Shown here: positions 28,101 through 36,352 of the stretch, one piece after another | Position numbering within the stretch: position 1 is the stretch's first letter | How the letters are laid out: every line of letters starts with the position of its first letter | Source: an uncultured Pelagibacteraceae bacterium | GTDB lineage: Bacteria; Pseudomonadota; Alphaproteobacteria; Pelagibacterales; Pelagibacteraceae | Length of the DNA: 37,768 nucleotides | Assembly: GCA_902612575.1 (NCBI GenBank) | Contig: CACMDZ010000007.1 | Span: 1 to 37,768 of the forward strand | Reading direction: 5' to 3' | Notes under the pieces: model-generated | What the model saw: only the letters and a program-made list of their open reading frames with translations | The model's database searches: none | Told to the model about the DNA's origin: nothing | Program-made: the position numbers and the translations under genes

Positions 28101-28175
28101 GAAAATAAAAACATAAATGTAACAGTTTCTGACTCTGTTTTTTTAGATAAAGAAAATAAGAGGATTAATGCTTAA
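25173..28175 (+). CDS. soxA: Sarcosine oxidase alpha subunit
   Basis: SoxA (1000 residues, normal length) has three parts: an N-terminal ferredoxin-like fold lacking cluster cysteines (about 15-85, with SFKYHRPRGIM), an NAD-binding Rossmann domain (VLIIGGGISGIIASK from about 172), and a C-terminal GcvT-like aminomethyltransferase region (about 610-990) that captures the methyl carbon on tetrahydrofolate. In the last part DASTLGKIDIQG and CRYGLMLNEDGMVYDDG are the conserved folate-site segments. It starts directly after the soxD stop and overlaps soxG by 8 bases. The product is glycine plus methylenetetrahydrofolate and hydrogen peroxide, by family knowledge. Confidence 0.97.
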   Translation: MTKYRVNKTKHVDQTKTVSFDFDGKSYHGFEGDTLASALLSNGVHLVGRSFKYHRPRGIMSSGSEEPNAICQINEDTDLTEPNVRATEIELYEGLKASSQNCWPSVNFDIGGINNFISPFIPAGFYYKTFMWPKSFWKKIYEPLIRWSAGLGKSPTKPDPELYDHKHVHCDVLIIGGGISGIIASKIAAKNNLKTILIEDKNILGGSTIFQKNENYKINDKYSGEWIDEEIAELKKLNNLTIKTRTSLAAYHSYNYLLAKENISDHLPLDKKNGGIRQRLWKIRADKVIVATGAIERPLVFNNNDRPGIMLSNSVKKYLDFYGVSCGFKNVIFTNNDSAYETAVSLKEKGISVEMIDIRKKSNSKIVKNAEQLGVKIYWNSTVVNTFGLRKIYSIEIMNLSEDGSNVVGNKIRINCDCLGISGGWTPMVHMHTQSGGKLDFREIDQTFIPNEIDKNHINVGSCNGDFELEEIINNTNKKVKNYLKVSETEFDNTSILNSKELDKRNIWLLPNYISEGKCKSFIDFQNDSTAKDIKLALREGFKSIEHVKRYTTTGMATDQGKLSNMHALGIIADTAGVKMGTLGTTTFRPPFTPLTFGSIVGRSVGNFFDIIRKTSIHKWHIQNKAKFENVGQWKRPWYYPINDEDLHDAVQRESKAARDSAGILDASTLGKIDIQGTDASEFLNRVYTNAWSKLGIGKCRYGLMLNEDGMVYDDGVTTRLGENHYLMTTTTGGAANVLSKLEDYLQTEWPELDVYLTSVTDHYSTASICGPNSKKILKKIFTDKDFSDDAFPHMSYQNGKIDEINCRIMRISFTGELSYEINIESKYGKSLWEKCIEAGKEFKITPYGTETMHLLRAEKGFIIVGQDTDGTMTPIDLQMDWIVSKKKYDFIGKRSLYRSDTIREDRKQLVGLLTDDPNEVLEEGAQIVSDMSKKPIEMIGHVTSSYFSPNLNKSIALAVVKSGKKMSGQKLIVPMENKNINVTVSDSVFLDKENKRINA

Positions 28176-28713
28176 TCAAGAATATCCTAAATTTGAAAAA
28201 AATTCATTTGAAGGTCTCGAAATTTCATTATCTGAACCAATCGTAAAAATAAATTTAAGAGGAAAAAAGAAAGAATTTTTTACCAAAATAGGAAAAATCT
28301 TATCTATAATTTTACCTATTGAGCCGAATACAAGTTCATCAAATCAACAATACAATACACTGTGGCTAAGTCCAGACGAATGGTTAGTATATTTTAACGG
28401 TGAAGATCGACAATTATTCAATAACCTTTTTAATGAAATTTCAAAACTCAATTTTGGTTCAGTCGTTGATGTCTCAGATCAATGGATTTGTATTAATATA
28501 AAAGGCAATAACACTTTTGATCTTCTTTCCTCTGGATCGCCATTTAATTTTGAAAGTTTCAAAAAAACTAAGAACTCAGTTACACAAACCCTGTTAAATC
28601 ATACAGATGTGATTATCCACCATAAAGAAATCAATGAAATTAATCTATTTGTAAGAAGATCCTTTTCTGAAGATTTATGGTTGTGGATTAAGGACAGTGC
28701 TAGATTTATCTAA
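28168..28713 (+). CDS. soxG: Sarcosine oxidase gamma subunit
   Basis: The 181-residue gamma subunit completes the soxBDAG set. It shows the TLWLSPDEWLVYF segment, VVDVSDQWICINIKG, and a C-terminal LFVRRSFSEDLWLWI typical of SoxG. The fold is GcvT-like but it is structural in known enzymes. The last 39 bases are overlapped by the convergent MATE exporter gene, leaving no room for a terminator between the two. Confidence 0.93.
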   Translation: MLNQEYPKFEKNSFEGLEISLSEPIVKINLRGKKKEFFTKIGKILSIILPIEPNTSSSNQQYNTLWLSPDEWLVYFNGEDRQLFNNLFNEISKLNFGSVVDVSDQWICINIKGNNTFDLLSSGSPFNFESFKKTKNSVTQTLLNHTDVIIHHKEINEINLFVRRSFSEDLWLWIKDSARFI

Positions 28714-30036
28714 TTTTTTTTTTATATAATAGCTAACATACGTAAATAGAAGTATAGATAGAGTCCACTGGAAAACAAACCATAGCCAAAAAAAAGTATC
28801 AAAGTCTGCTGATAAGTATTTAGCTAAATAGAAAACACATATTGGCACTAGTACATTTCTCATCATATTATTAACCATTGCATAATTGGACTTCTTCAAA
28901 CCCATAAAAAATCCATTAGATAAAAAGAAAATTGGATAAGCGGGTAATATGAAAGCTGCAATTTTTAAATACCTTCTTCCATATTCTAATACCACTTCGT
29001 TACTAGAAAAAAACCTTGGAACTATATCCGCTGTTAAATAAACTAATATCCCTGAAAAAACCATCAAGATAAGTCCGTATTTAATTGAAACGAAGTAAGT
29101 CTCTTTAACTCTATCAAAGTTATTTGCACCAAAGTTTTGAGCTATAATTGAAATTATTGCAGTATTTATTCCCAGTATTGGCAGTAAAACAACCTGCTCT
29201 ATTCTCGTAGCTGCACCATAACCAGCAACTGCAAGCTCACTTGTCTGGCCAACATAGGTGAAAATAAATGTAGCTGCAACAGCATATCCACATATTGCAA
29301 TTGATATGGGCATTGATTGAAAGAAAATATTTTTTAAAAAAGTAAATTTTACATTAAAATATTCAATTGTAATTTTTTTAACACGTGGATTTTGTAAAAC
29401 TTTAAAAAGAATAATAAGAAATGCTATTAATTGTGCAATAATTGTTGATAAACCTATTCCCATCATTCCCATTGCAGGAATAAATAAAAACCCAAATATT
29501 AAAATGGGATTTAAAATTATATTTAAAAGAAAACTAAGGATTAAAACATTTCTGTATGTTTTTGTATCTCCTTCTGCATGTAAAAGCGAATTTAATGAAA
29601 CAACAAGGAAAAATAGAAATGATCCATAAAACATAATATTTGTATATTGTAGACCCAAATTTGTAATTTCTTGAGTTGATCCCATCAGATTAAATACCTT
29701 TTCTGAAAAATAGAGTCCTATAAATGTTATAAAAACTGAAATTAGTAAACCATAAATTATAATATGAGTAAAATAGTACGAAGCATTTTTTTCATTTTTT
29801 TCTCCAATACTATTTCCTATCAATGAAGTTCCACCTACAGTAACACCAATAGATGTTGCAACAATTATAAAGTATATTGGAAAAGATTTACTCAAAGCTG
29901 ATAGAGCCTCTGGTGAAATTAATCCAGAATAAAATGTATCTACAATATTGTATAGAGTTTGAAAGAGCGTTCCAACGCTTGCTGGTATTGCAAGTTTTCT
30001 TACAAGCACAGGAATATTTTCTTTAAGCAAGTCCAT
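28675..30036 (-). CDS. MATE-family multidrug/toxin exporter
   Basis: A 453-residue integral membrane protein with about 12 predicted helices in the two-halved pattern of MATE (NorM/DinF) antiporters: the N-terminal segment IPASVGTLFQTLYNIVDTFYSG and the repeated half starting SMPISIAICGYAVAATFIFTY. It should export a drug or metabolite in exchange for sodium or protons; the substrate cannot be told from the sequence. It is the last gene after the O-methyltransferase and trhO, 17 bases downstream of trhO, and its 3' end lies inside soxG on the other strand. Confidence 0.9.
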   Translation of the reverse strand: MDLLKENIPVLVRKLAIPASVGTLFQTLYNIVDTFYSGLISPEALSALSKSFPIYFIIVATSIGVTVGGTSLIGNSIGEKNEKNASYYFTHIIIYGLLISVFITFIGLYFSEKVFNLMGSTQEITNLGLQYTNIMFYGSFLFFLVVSLNSLLHAEGDTKTYRNVLILSFLLNIILNPILIFGFLFIPAMGMMGIGLSTIIAQLIAFLIILFKVLQNPRVKKITIEYFNVKFTFLKNIFFQSMPISIAICGYAVAATFIFTYVGQTSELAVAGYGAATRIEQVVLLPILGINTAIISIIAQNFGANNFDRVKETYFVSIKYGLILMVFSGILVYLTADIVPRFFSSNEVVLEYGRRYLKIAAFILPAYPIFFLSNGFFMGLKKSNYAMVNNMMRNVLVPICVFYLAKYLSADFDTFFWLWFVFQWTLSILLFTYVSYYIKKKLDKSSTVLNPQP

Positions 30037-30053
30037 ATAAAATAATTATTATT

Positions 30054-30956
30054 TTAATATTCTTTTTTGAAGATATGTCTCTTACCTAATTTTTTTGCAA
30101 GTAATATCTGTTTTTGCCTCATAGCAAATCTTGATTTTTGATCATCTGTTAAAGAATCGTGACATTTTGGACAATGAATGCCTTCTAAATATTTAGAAGA
30201 TTTTTTTTCTTTGATAGAAACAGGTTTTCTGCAACCACTACAAATTGAATAACTCCCCTGCCTCAAGCCATGTTTTATTGAAACTCTATTATCAAAAACA
30301 AAACATTCGCCGTTCCATTGACTATTTTTTTTATTAATATTATTCAGATAGTTAATAATTCCGCCTTTTAAAACATATACATTTTTAAATCCTTTTTTTT
30401 TCAAATAAATATTTGCTTTTTCGCACCTGATACCGCCTGTACAAAACATTGCTATATTTTCGCTATTTTTAAATTGATTTAAATATTTAGGAAATTCACG
30501 AAAGTTTTCTATATTTGGATTTAAAGATTTTTTAAAAGTACCCACATCATACTCAAAAGATTTCCGTGCATCTATCAAAACTGTATCCTTTTTTTTAATT
30601 ATTTTATTCCATTCACTTGGATTTAGGTTGTTCTTAGGAAAATTATAGTTTCTAACTTTAAAACCCATTGGAACAACTTCTTTTTTGATTTTAATTTTAA
30701 GTTTATGAAATGGATTAAATTTACTATTAGAATTATTTTCTGAATTAAATTTTTTTATAGATAATATTTTTTTTAGAAGTTTATTGAATTTTAAAAGGTT
30801 ATTTTTTTTATCTGAAATTGTTCCATTAACACCTTCGGGTGAAATTATTATTGTTCCTCTAACTTCATAATCTTTAAGATTATTTTCTAATCTATTTTTC
30901 AATTTTTTAAGATTATTAAGTTTTTTAAATTTATAAAAACCAAAAATATTGAACAT
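30054..30956 (-). CDS. trhO: tRNA uridine(34) hydroxylase TrhO (rhodanese-like)
   Basis: TrhO (YceA) uses oxygen to hydroxylate wobble uridine 34 in some tRNAs. The protein has the family layout: an N-terminal ferredoxin-like domain with RGTIIISPEGVNGTIS (33-48), a rhodanese domain with VLIDARKSFEYDVGTF, the catalytic loop MFCTGGIRCEK with C172 and C178, and a C-terminal cysteine-rich zinc-like tail (SICSGCRKPVS, GIHCPKCHDSL). At 300 residues it is full length. It starts at the stop of the O-methyltransferase (TAATG). Confidence 0.93.
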   Translation of the reverse strand: MFNIFGFYKFKKLNNLKKLKNRLENNLKDYEVRGTIIISPEGVNGTISDKKNNLLKFNKLLKKILSIKKFNSENNSNSKFNPFHKLKIKIKKEVVPMGFKVRNYNFPKNNLNPSEWNKIIKKKDTVLIDARKSFEYDVGTFKKSLNPNIENFREFPKYLNQFKNSENIAMFCTGGIRCEKANIYLKKKGFKNVYVLKGGIINYLNNINKKNSQWNGECFVFDNRVSIKHGLRQGSYSICSGCRKPVSIKEKKSSKYLEGIHCPKCHDSLTDDQKSRFAMRQKQILLAKKLGKRHIFKKEY

Positions 30957-31606
30957 TATAAAACCCTACAAACAGTCATTCCATCACCTAATGGGATAAT
31001 TATTTGTTCTACTCTTTTATCAGTTGATACATGCTCATTTAATTCTCTAATATTTAATGTAAATTTATCCATATTATCTTCATCTGCAACTTCACCATGC
31101 CACAAAACATTATCAATAATGATCAAACCACCTTTTTTTATTATTTTTAATGATTTTTCATAATATTCTTTATAGTTAAGCTTATCAGCATCAATAAAAA
31201 CCATATCATATTTTTGTTTTTTTAATTCATCTAAACTATCTAGCGCAGGTTTTACAATCGTTTGAATTTTTTTATCTTGATTAGCTTTCTTAAAAAAACT
31301 TACTGCGATCTTGTTTGTCTCTTTGTCTTTATCAAGTGCTGTAAGTTTTCCATCATCAGGGAGTGCAAGGGCAATAGAAAGTGCACTTAAACCAGTAAAA
31401 GTTCCAATCTCAAGCACATTTTTTATATTAGATATTTTTATTATTAAATGGAGAAAATGACATTGAGATATTGCTACTTGCATTCTTTTTTCATTTCCAA
31501 GGGTATTATTATAATCTATGATTTCTTTTTGAACTGAGTTTAGTTTAAAACTAAAATTATTAATATATTTTTCGATTTTTTCAGAAATTTCAATATTCTT
31601 TCCCAT
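30956..31606 (-). CDS. Class I SAM-dependent O-methyltransferase
   Basis: This 216-residue protein matches the caffeoyl-CoA/catechol O-methyltransferase-like family, which also includes bacterial enzymes acting on tRNA (TrmR) or small phenols. Seen are NVLEIGTFTGLSALSIALAL (63-82), the metal-binding FIDADK (D139) and IIIDNVLWHG (D165, N166). Its true substrate is unknown. Pairing with trhO by a one-base overlap is suggestive: TrmR methylates the 5-hydroxyuridine that TrhO makes, so a tRNA wobble role is a reasonable inference. A candidate promoter lies just upstream. Confidence 0.88.
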   Translation of the reverse strand: MGKNIEISEKIEKYINNFSFKLNSVQKEIIDYNNTLGNEKRMQVAISQCHFLHLIIKISNIKNVLEIGTFTGLSALSIALALPDDGKLTALDKDKETNKIAVSFFKKANQDKKIQTIVKPALDSLDELKKQKYDMVFIDADKLNYKEYYEKSLKIIKKGGLIIIDNVLWHGEVADEDNMDKFTLNIRELNEHVSTDKRVEQIIIPLGDGMTVCRVL

Positions 31607-31614
31607 CTATCTTA

Positions 31615-31643
31615 ATTATATAATGACTATAGGTTTAGTTAAA
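31615..31643 (-). promoter_or_regulatory. Candidate promoter of the O-methyltransferase-trhO-MATE genes
   Basis: On the minus strand TTTAAC (31643-31638) is followed after 17 bases by a perfect TATAAT (31620-31615). The start would fall about 2 bases before the ATG at 31606, giving an almost leaderless transcript. The genes may also be read through from gatB. Confidence 0.4.
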
Positions 31644-33119
31644 TTAAAGTTTCTTCTTTAATATCTCATTAATTAATTGAGGGTTAGCTTTTCCACCAGA
31701 AGCTTTCATTGCCTGTCCAACAAAGAAGCCAAATAGCTTTTCTTTTCCTTGTTTATACTCAATAGCTTTTTCTCTGTTATCATTGATTATTTTATCAATT
31801 AATGCCTCTAATGCTTTTGGATCACTTTCTTGCTTTAACCCTTTTTCCTCAACAATTATTTGAGGGTCTATGTCACCATCTAACATTAACTCAAATATTG
31901 TCTTAGCAATTTTTCCTGAGATTGTTCCATTTTTAATTAAATTAATCAATTTTGCCAAATTTTTTGCACTTATTGGACTTTGAGCAATTTCAATATTTTT
32001 TTCATTTAAAACTGCAAATAATTCTCCTGTAATCCAATTTACGGCTAGTTTCATGTCACGATTTTTACCCATTTTGGCAACAACTTCTTCAAAATATTTA
32101 GCTGTATCGATATCAGAGACCAGTATTGTTGCATCATAAGGTGACACTTTAAATTCATCAATAAATCTTTTCTTTTTATCATCTGGTAATTCAGGGATTT
32201 CAGATTTTAGTTTATCAATAAATTCATCCGTAACTTCTAATGGAAGTAAATCTGGATCTGGAAAGTATCTATAATCATGAGCATCTTCTTTCGACCTCAT
32301 TGATCTTGTTTCATTTTTTTTTGTATCAAAAAGCCTTGTTTCTTGATCTATTTCTTGACCTTCTTCTATTAAATCGACTTGTCTATTTGCTTCATAAATA
32401 ATTGCCATTTGCATGAATTTGATAGAATTAACATTTTTTATTTCACATCTTGTTCCTAAATCTGTTGAGCCTTTTATTCTTACAGACACATTAACATCAG
32501 CTCTTAAGGATCCCTCTTGCATGTTTCCATCGCAAGTTCCTAAATATCTCATAATAGATCTAAGTTTTTTTATATAAGCATTCACTTCATCTGGTGATCT
32601 TAGATCAGGCTTACTAACAATTTCCATTAAAGCTACACCTGATCTATTAAGATCAACTAGTGTATTACTAGGATCAATATCATGAATACTTTTACCTGCA
32701 TCCTGCTCTAAATGTAATCTTTCTATTCCAACCTGTTTTTGACCTTCAGGCATATCCAAAATAACATTACCCTCACCCACGATTGGGTATTTGTATTGTG
32801 AAATTTGATAACCCTGAGGTAAATCTGCATAAAAATAATTCTTTCTATCAAAAACAGACTTATTATTGATCTTAGCTCTTAAACCAATGCCAGTTTTTAT
32901 AGCTTGTTTAACACAAAATTCATTAATTACTGGAAGCATGCCTGGAAAAGCTGCATCAACTAAGCTTACTTGAGTATTAGGTTCAGCACCAAATTTTGTA
33001 GAAGAAGATGAAAAAAGTTTTGAATTTGATGTTACTTGAGCATGAACTTCAAGTCCTATAACAACTTCATAAACATTATCATTTCTTTCAATTAAATATT
33101 CCGAATTATTTTTAGACAT
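31644..33119 (-). CDS. gatB: Aspartyl/glutamyl-tRNA amidotransferase subunit B
   Basis: GatB is the tRNA-binding kinase subunit of the amidotransferase that turns misacylated Glu-tRNA(Gln) and Asp-tRNA(Asn) into the amide forms. It shows [11 protein letters not shown], the [20 protein letters not shown] cradle, [14 protein letters not shown] [25 protein letters not shown] and [13 protein letters not shown], with the YqeY-like C-terminal tail. I chose the ATG at 33119-33117, which shares a base with the gatA stop (TAATG), over the in-frame ATG at 33134 that would add five residues. The gatCAB operon is read leftward. Confidence 0.96.
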   Translation of the reverse strand: MSKNNSEYLIERNDNVYEVVIGLEVHAQVTSNSKLFSSSSTKFGAEPNTQVSLVDAAFPGMLPVINEFCVKQAIKTGIGLRAKINNKSVFDRKNYFYADLPQGYQISQYKYPIVGEGNVILDMPEGQKQVGIERLHLEQDAGKSIHDIDPSNTLVDLNRSGVALMEIVSKPDLRSPDEVNAYIKKLRSIMRYLGTCDGNMQEGSLRADVNVSVRIKGSTDLGTRCEIKNVNSIKFMQMAIIYEANRQVDLIEEGQEIDQETRLFDTKKNETRSMRSKEDAHDYRYFPDPDLLPLEVTDEFIDKLKSEIPELPDDKKKRFIDEFKVSPYDATILVSDIDTAKYFEEVVAKMGKNRDMKLAVNWITGELFAVLNEKNIEIAQSPISAKNLAKLINLIKNGTISGKIAKTIFELMLDGDIDPQIIVEEKGLKQESDPKALEALIDKIINDNREKAIEYKQGKEKLFGFFVGQAMKASGGKANPQLINEILKKKL

Positions 33120-34576
33120 TATTTCATCCACCAATCAGTTATATTATTTTTATAATTGATTTTTTCCTCCATTGAATAAGCAATATTTAAAACTGTTTGT
33201 TCATCAAATGGTTTACCTATTATTTGTAAACCCAATGGATAATTATTTTTATCTACACCTGCAGGTATTGAAATTCCAGGTAAACCTGCAAGGTTTACTG
33301 GAACAGTAAATATATCATTTAAATACATTGAAACTGGATCATTAGATTTTTCTCCTATTTTAAATGCAGAACTAGGTGTTGAAGGTGTCAAAATAGCATC
33401 TACTTTATTATAAGCTTGGTCAAAATCTTGTTTAATTAATTGTCTAACTTTTTGAGCTTTAAGATAGTAAGCATCATAATATCCAGAAGATAAAACATAG
33501 GTGCCAATCATTACCCTTCTCTTTACTTCTTCACCAAATCCCTCTGATCTAGTTTTTTCATACATATCAATTAAATTTTTCCCGGAAGATCTTAGACCAT
33601 ATTTAACACCATCATATCTTGCTAAATTAGATGATGCTTCAGCTGGCGCTACAATATAATAAGTTGGTAAAGCATAGCTAGTATGAGGTAATGAAATGTC
33701 AATTATTTCTGCTCCACAATCTTTTGCATACTCAATACCTTTTTTCCAAAGTTTCTCAATTTCGTCTGGCATCCCATCAACTCTATATTCTTTTGGAATA
33801 CCGATTTTTAAACCTTTAATATTTCTATTTAGCTCTGATGAATAATTATTTCTTTTAAAATCAATTGAGGTTGAATCTTTTTTATCAAATGATGAGATCA
33901 CCTCTAAAAGAATGGAGCTATCTTTGACATCTTTGCTCATTGGACCTGCTTGATCTAGAGATGATGCAAAAGCAACAATTCCATATCTTGAACAGCTGCC
34001 ATAAGTAGGTTTTAATCCTACTGTACCAGTGAAGGAGGCAGGTTGCCTAATAGATCCACCAGTGTCAGTGCCTATTGTTACAGGTGTTAAATTAGCTGCT
34101 AAAGCCGCTGAAGAACCACCAGATGATCCACCAGGAACTAAATCTTCTGCTATTGGGTTTTGAACATTGCCAAAAAAACTTGTTTCATTAGATGATCCCA
34201 TTGCAAATTCATCACAATTAAGTTTGCCAAGCAATATGCCACCTTCGTTCCATATATTTTGTGTTACAGTAGATTCATAGGTTGGTATAAAATTATTTAA
34301 GATATTGCTTCCAGCTGTTGTTCTTACTTCATTTGTGCAAAAGAGATCTTTTACAGCAATTGGAATGCCTGGAAGTTTTAAATCAAAATTTGGTTTATCA
34401 TCAAACTCTTTTGAAAGTTTAAGACAATTTTCAAAATTTTCAGTTACATATGCATTTATTTTTTTTGACTTTTCAGCTCTATCAACAAAAGATTTTGCAG
34501 CTTCATTTGAAGATATTTTTTTCTCTTTAATATTTTTAATTAATTCATAAAGTGTTAAAGATGTTATTTCAGTCAT
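33119..34576 (-). CDS. gatA: Aspartyl/glutamyl-tRNA amidotransferase subunit A
   Basis: GatA is the glutaminase that releases ammonia for the GatB site. It has the amidase Ser-cisSer-Lys triad: K76 in IAVKDLFC, S151 in the [13 protein letters not shown] loop and S175 in [12 protein letters not shown]. The length, 485 residues, is normal, and [19 protein letters not shown] is typical of GatA. Its stop overlaps the gatB start by one base and its start overlaps the gatC stop by one. Confidence 0.97.
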   Translation of the reverse strand: MTEITSLTLYELIKNIKEKKISSNEAAKSFVDRAEKSKKINAYVTENFENCLKLSKEFDDKPNFDLKLPGIPIAVKDLFCTNEVRTTAGSNILNNFIPTYESTVTQNIWNEGGILLGKLNCDEFAMGSSNETSFFGNVQNPIAEDLVPGGSSGGSSAALAANLTPVTIGTDTGGSIRQPASFTGTVGLKPTYGSCSRYGIVAFASSLDQAGPMSKDVKDSSILLEVISSFDKKDSTSIDFKRNNYSSELNRNIKGLKIGIPKEYRVDGMPDEIEKLWKKGIEYAKDCGAEIIDISLPHTSYALPTYYIVAPAEASSNLARYDGVKYGLRSSGKNLIDMYEKTRSEGFGEEVKRRVMIGTYVLSSGYYDAYYLKAQKVRQLIKQDFDQAYNKVDAILTPSTPSSAFKIGEKSNDPVSMYLNDIFTVPVNLAGLPGISIPAGVDKNNYPLGLQIIGKPFDEQTVLNIAYSMEEKINYKNNITDWWMK

Positions 34577-34863
34577 TACTCAACAACTTTCGGTACAACA
34601 AAAAAATCATCATTTTTTTCTGGTGAATTTTTTAATATTTTTTCTCTTATATTTTCACTAGTTATTTTATCATCTCTAAATCTTAACGTTGTTTCAGCTA
34701 TAGAAGTTAATGGTTCAACATTATCTGTATTTAATTCATTTAATTTTTCTATAAATTCAAATATTGAATTCATATCAGTTGCTAGTTTTTCAGCTTTTTT
34801 CTCCTCTAATGAGATTCTAGCTAATTTAGATATGTGTTTTACAGTTTTAAGATCTATAGTCAT
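34576..34863 (-). CDS. gatC: Aspartyl/glutamyl-tRNA amidotransferase subunit C
   Basis: GatC is the small belt subunit joining GatA and GatB. I set the start at the ATG 34863-34861, giving 95 residues beginning [17 protein letters not shown], the normal GatC N-terminus. The reading frame extends to 35016 but that extension lies antisense to ruvX and is not GatC-like. It carries the conserved [18 protein letters not shown] and the C-terminal FFVVPKVVE motif. It heads the gatCAB operon. Confidence 0.95.
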   Translation of the reverse strand: MTIDLKTVKHISKLARISLEEKKAEKLATDMNSIFEFIEKLNELNTDNVEPLTSIAETTLRFRDDKITSENIREKILKNSPEKNDDFFVVPKVVE

Positions 34864-34912
34864 ATGGTAAAAATATTGTCGCAAACTACCACTTAAGTTA
34901 AAAATATACAAT

Positions 34913-35368
34913 ATGATCACAATTAACGAATTCAAATCAAAAGTAAGAGATGGATCAAGAATTATAGGTATAGATTTAGGTTCAAAAAGGATTGGTATTG
35001 CTATAAGTGATAGCAATTTAAAAATTGCTACCCCTTATAAAACTTTAGAAAAAATAAAGTCTTCTAAATTAATTGAGGATATAAAAAGTATAATTAAAGA
35101 AAACGATATCAAAGGCATAATAGTTGGAAATCCAATAAATATGGATGGATCTTATGGAAAATCATCACAATCAGCAAAAGACACGGCTATCAATCTTGCA
35201 GATAAATTTAATATTCCCGTTTGTCTATGGGATGAAAGATTGTCTACAGTTGGAGCTTTTAATATGTCCAGTGAATTAGATATAAACGTTAGCAAAAGAG
35301 TGAAAGATATAGATAAATTTGCTGCAGCATTTATTTTACAAGGAGCACTGGATTATTTACAGAATTAA
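34913..35368 (+). CDS. ruvX: Holliday-junction resolvase-like protein RuvX (YqgF)
   Basis: RuvX is a RNase H-fold nuclease linked to 16S rRNA 5' end processing and, in some species, to recombination. The 151-residue protein has GIDLGSKRIGIAISD with D21, IVGNPINMDGSYG, WDERLST and the C-terminal KDIDKFAAAFILQ acidic segment, which together form the family's metal site. It is divergent from gatC with a 49-base gap and is followed by pyrB after 42 bases. Confidence 0.94.
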   Translation: MITINEFKSKVRDGSRIIGIDLGSKRIGIAISDSNLKIATPYKTLEKIKSSKLIEDIKSIIKENDIKGIIVGNPINMDGSYGKSSQSAKDTAINLADKFNIPVCLWDERLSTVGAFNMSSELDINVSKRVKDIDKFAAAFILQGALDYLQN

Positions 35369-35379
35369 TGCTTGCATAG

Positions 35380-35405
35380 TTAACTCTATATAGTTATAGA
35401 GTTAA
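35380..35405 (+). promoter_or_regulatory. 11-bp hairpin just upstream of pyrB
   Basis: TTAACTCTATA (35380-35390) and TATAGAGTTAA (35395-35405) form a perfect 11-bp inverted repeat around a 4-base loop TAGT. Four Ts follow, and the pyrB ATG is at 35411. It could be a weak terminator after ruvX, an operator, or an RNA hairpin that hides the pyrB start. The stem is AT-rich, so its strength is uncertain. Confidence 0.5.
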
Positions 35406-35410
35406 TTTTA

Positions 35411-36352
35411 ATGGCAATTAAATCCAAAAAAGCTATTAAAATTTCTCAAAAACATTTGTTAGGTATCCAAGATTTATCAGTTAATGATGTTAATATAATT
35501 TTAAACGAAGCCTCAAAATTCATTGAATTAAACAAAAGTAAAAACAAAAAGCTTGATATTTTAAAAGGAAAAACGCAAATAAATCTATTCTTTGAACCTT
35601 CGACTAGGACTCAAAGTTCTTTTGAATTAGCAGGAAAAAGATTGGGTGCAGATGTAATGTCAATGAATATTACAAACTCTGCTATAAAAAAAGGTGAAAC
35701 TCTAATAGATACAGCAATGACATTAAATGCAATGCATCCAGATATCATCGTTATAAGGCATCAAGATTCAGGTGCTTGTAATTTGTTATCTCAAAAAGTT
35801 AATTGTGCAGTTCTAAATGCAGGAGATGGACGAAGAGAACACCCTACTCAAGCTCTACTAGATGCGTTAACTATAATAAATAGAAGGAAAAAAATAGAAG
35901 GTCTTAAAATAGCTATATGTGGAGATATCCTTCATTCAAGAGTAGCAAGATCAAATATTTATTTACTAAATATGTTAGGTGCTGAAGTAAATATAGTAGC
36001 TCCAACTAATCTTATGCCAAATGAAATAGAAAGATTTGGTGTCAATATTTTTTCAGATATGAAAAAAGGGGTTAAAGACTGTGACATAGTGATGATGTTA
36101 AGACTTCAGAATGAAAGAATGACAAGTTCTTTTCTATCTTCTAACAGAGAATACTATGAATATTACGGTTTAACACCAGACAAAATAAAATTTGCTAAAG
36201 AAGATGCACTTATAATGCACCCAGGTCCAATGAACAGAGGAATTGAAATTGATACAAACTTAGCAGACGATATTAATAAAAGTGTAATTAAAGAACAAGT
36301 TGAATTAGGAGTAGCAGTAAGAATGGCTTGCTTAAAGATATTTTGTGAATAA
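35411..36352 (+). CDS. pyrB: Aspartate carbamoyltransferase catalytic subunit
   Basis: PyrB makes carbamoyl-aspartate from carbamoyl phosphate and aspartate, the committed step of pyrimidine synthesis. The 313-residue protein has the carbamoyl-phosphate motif [12 protein letters not shown] (S64-T67), [28 protein letters not shown] and [12 protein letters not shown]. No pyrI regulatory gene is present. pyrC follows at once after the stop. In the PyrB-PyrC' class, known from Pseudomonas, the catalytic protein assembles with an inactive dihydroorotase; the next gene fits that. Confidence 0.96.
   Translation: MAIKSKKAIKISQKHLLGIQDLSVNDVNIILNEASKFIELNKSKNKKLDILKGKTQINLFFEPSTRTQSSFELAGKRLGADVMSMNITNSAIKKGETLIDTAMTLNAMHPDIIVIRHQDSGACNLLSQKVNCAVLNAGDGRREHPTQALLDALTIINRRKKIEGLKIAICGDILHSRVARSNIYLLNMLGAEVNIVAPTNLMPNEIERFGVNIFSDMKKGVKDCDIVMMLRLQNERMTSSFLSSNREYYEYYGLTPDKIKFAKEDALIMHPGPMNRGIEIDTNLADDINKSVIKEQVELGVAVRMACLKIFCE

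Noticed and set aside
33120..33134. Upstream ATG for gatB
   Set aside because: It adds five residues and overlaps gatA by 16 bases; the TAATG junction at 33119 fits the other operon joints here better, though the upstream start is not excluded.
34864..35016. N-terminal extension of gatC
   Set aside because: The added 51 residues are antisense to ruvX, unlike GatC, and hydrophobic; the [12 protein letters not shown] start is the normal one.
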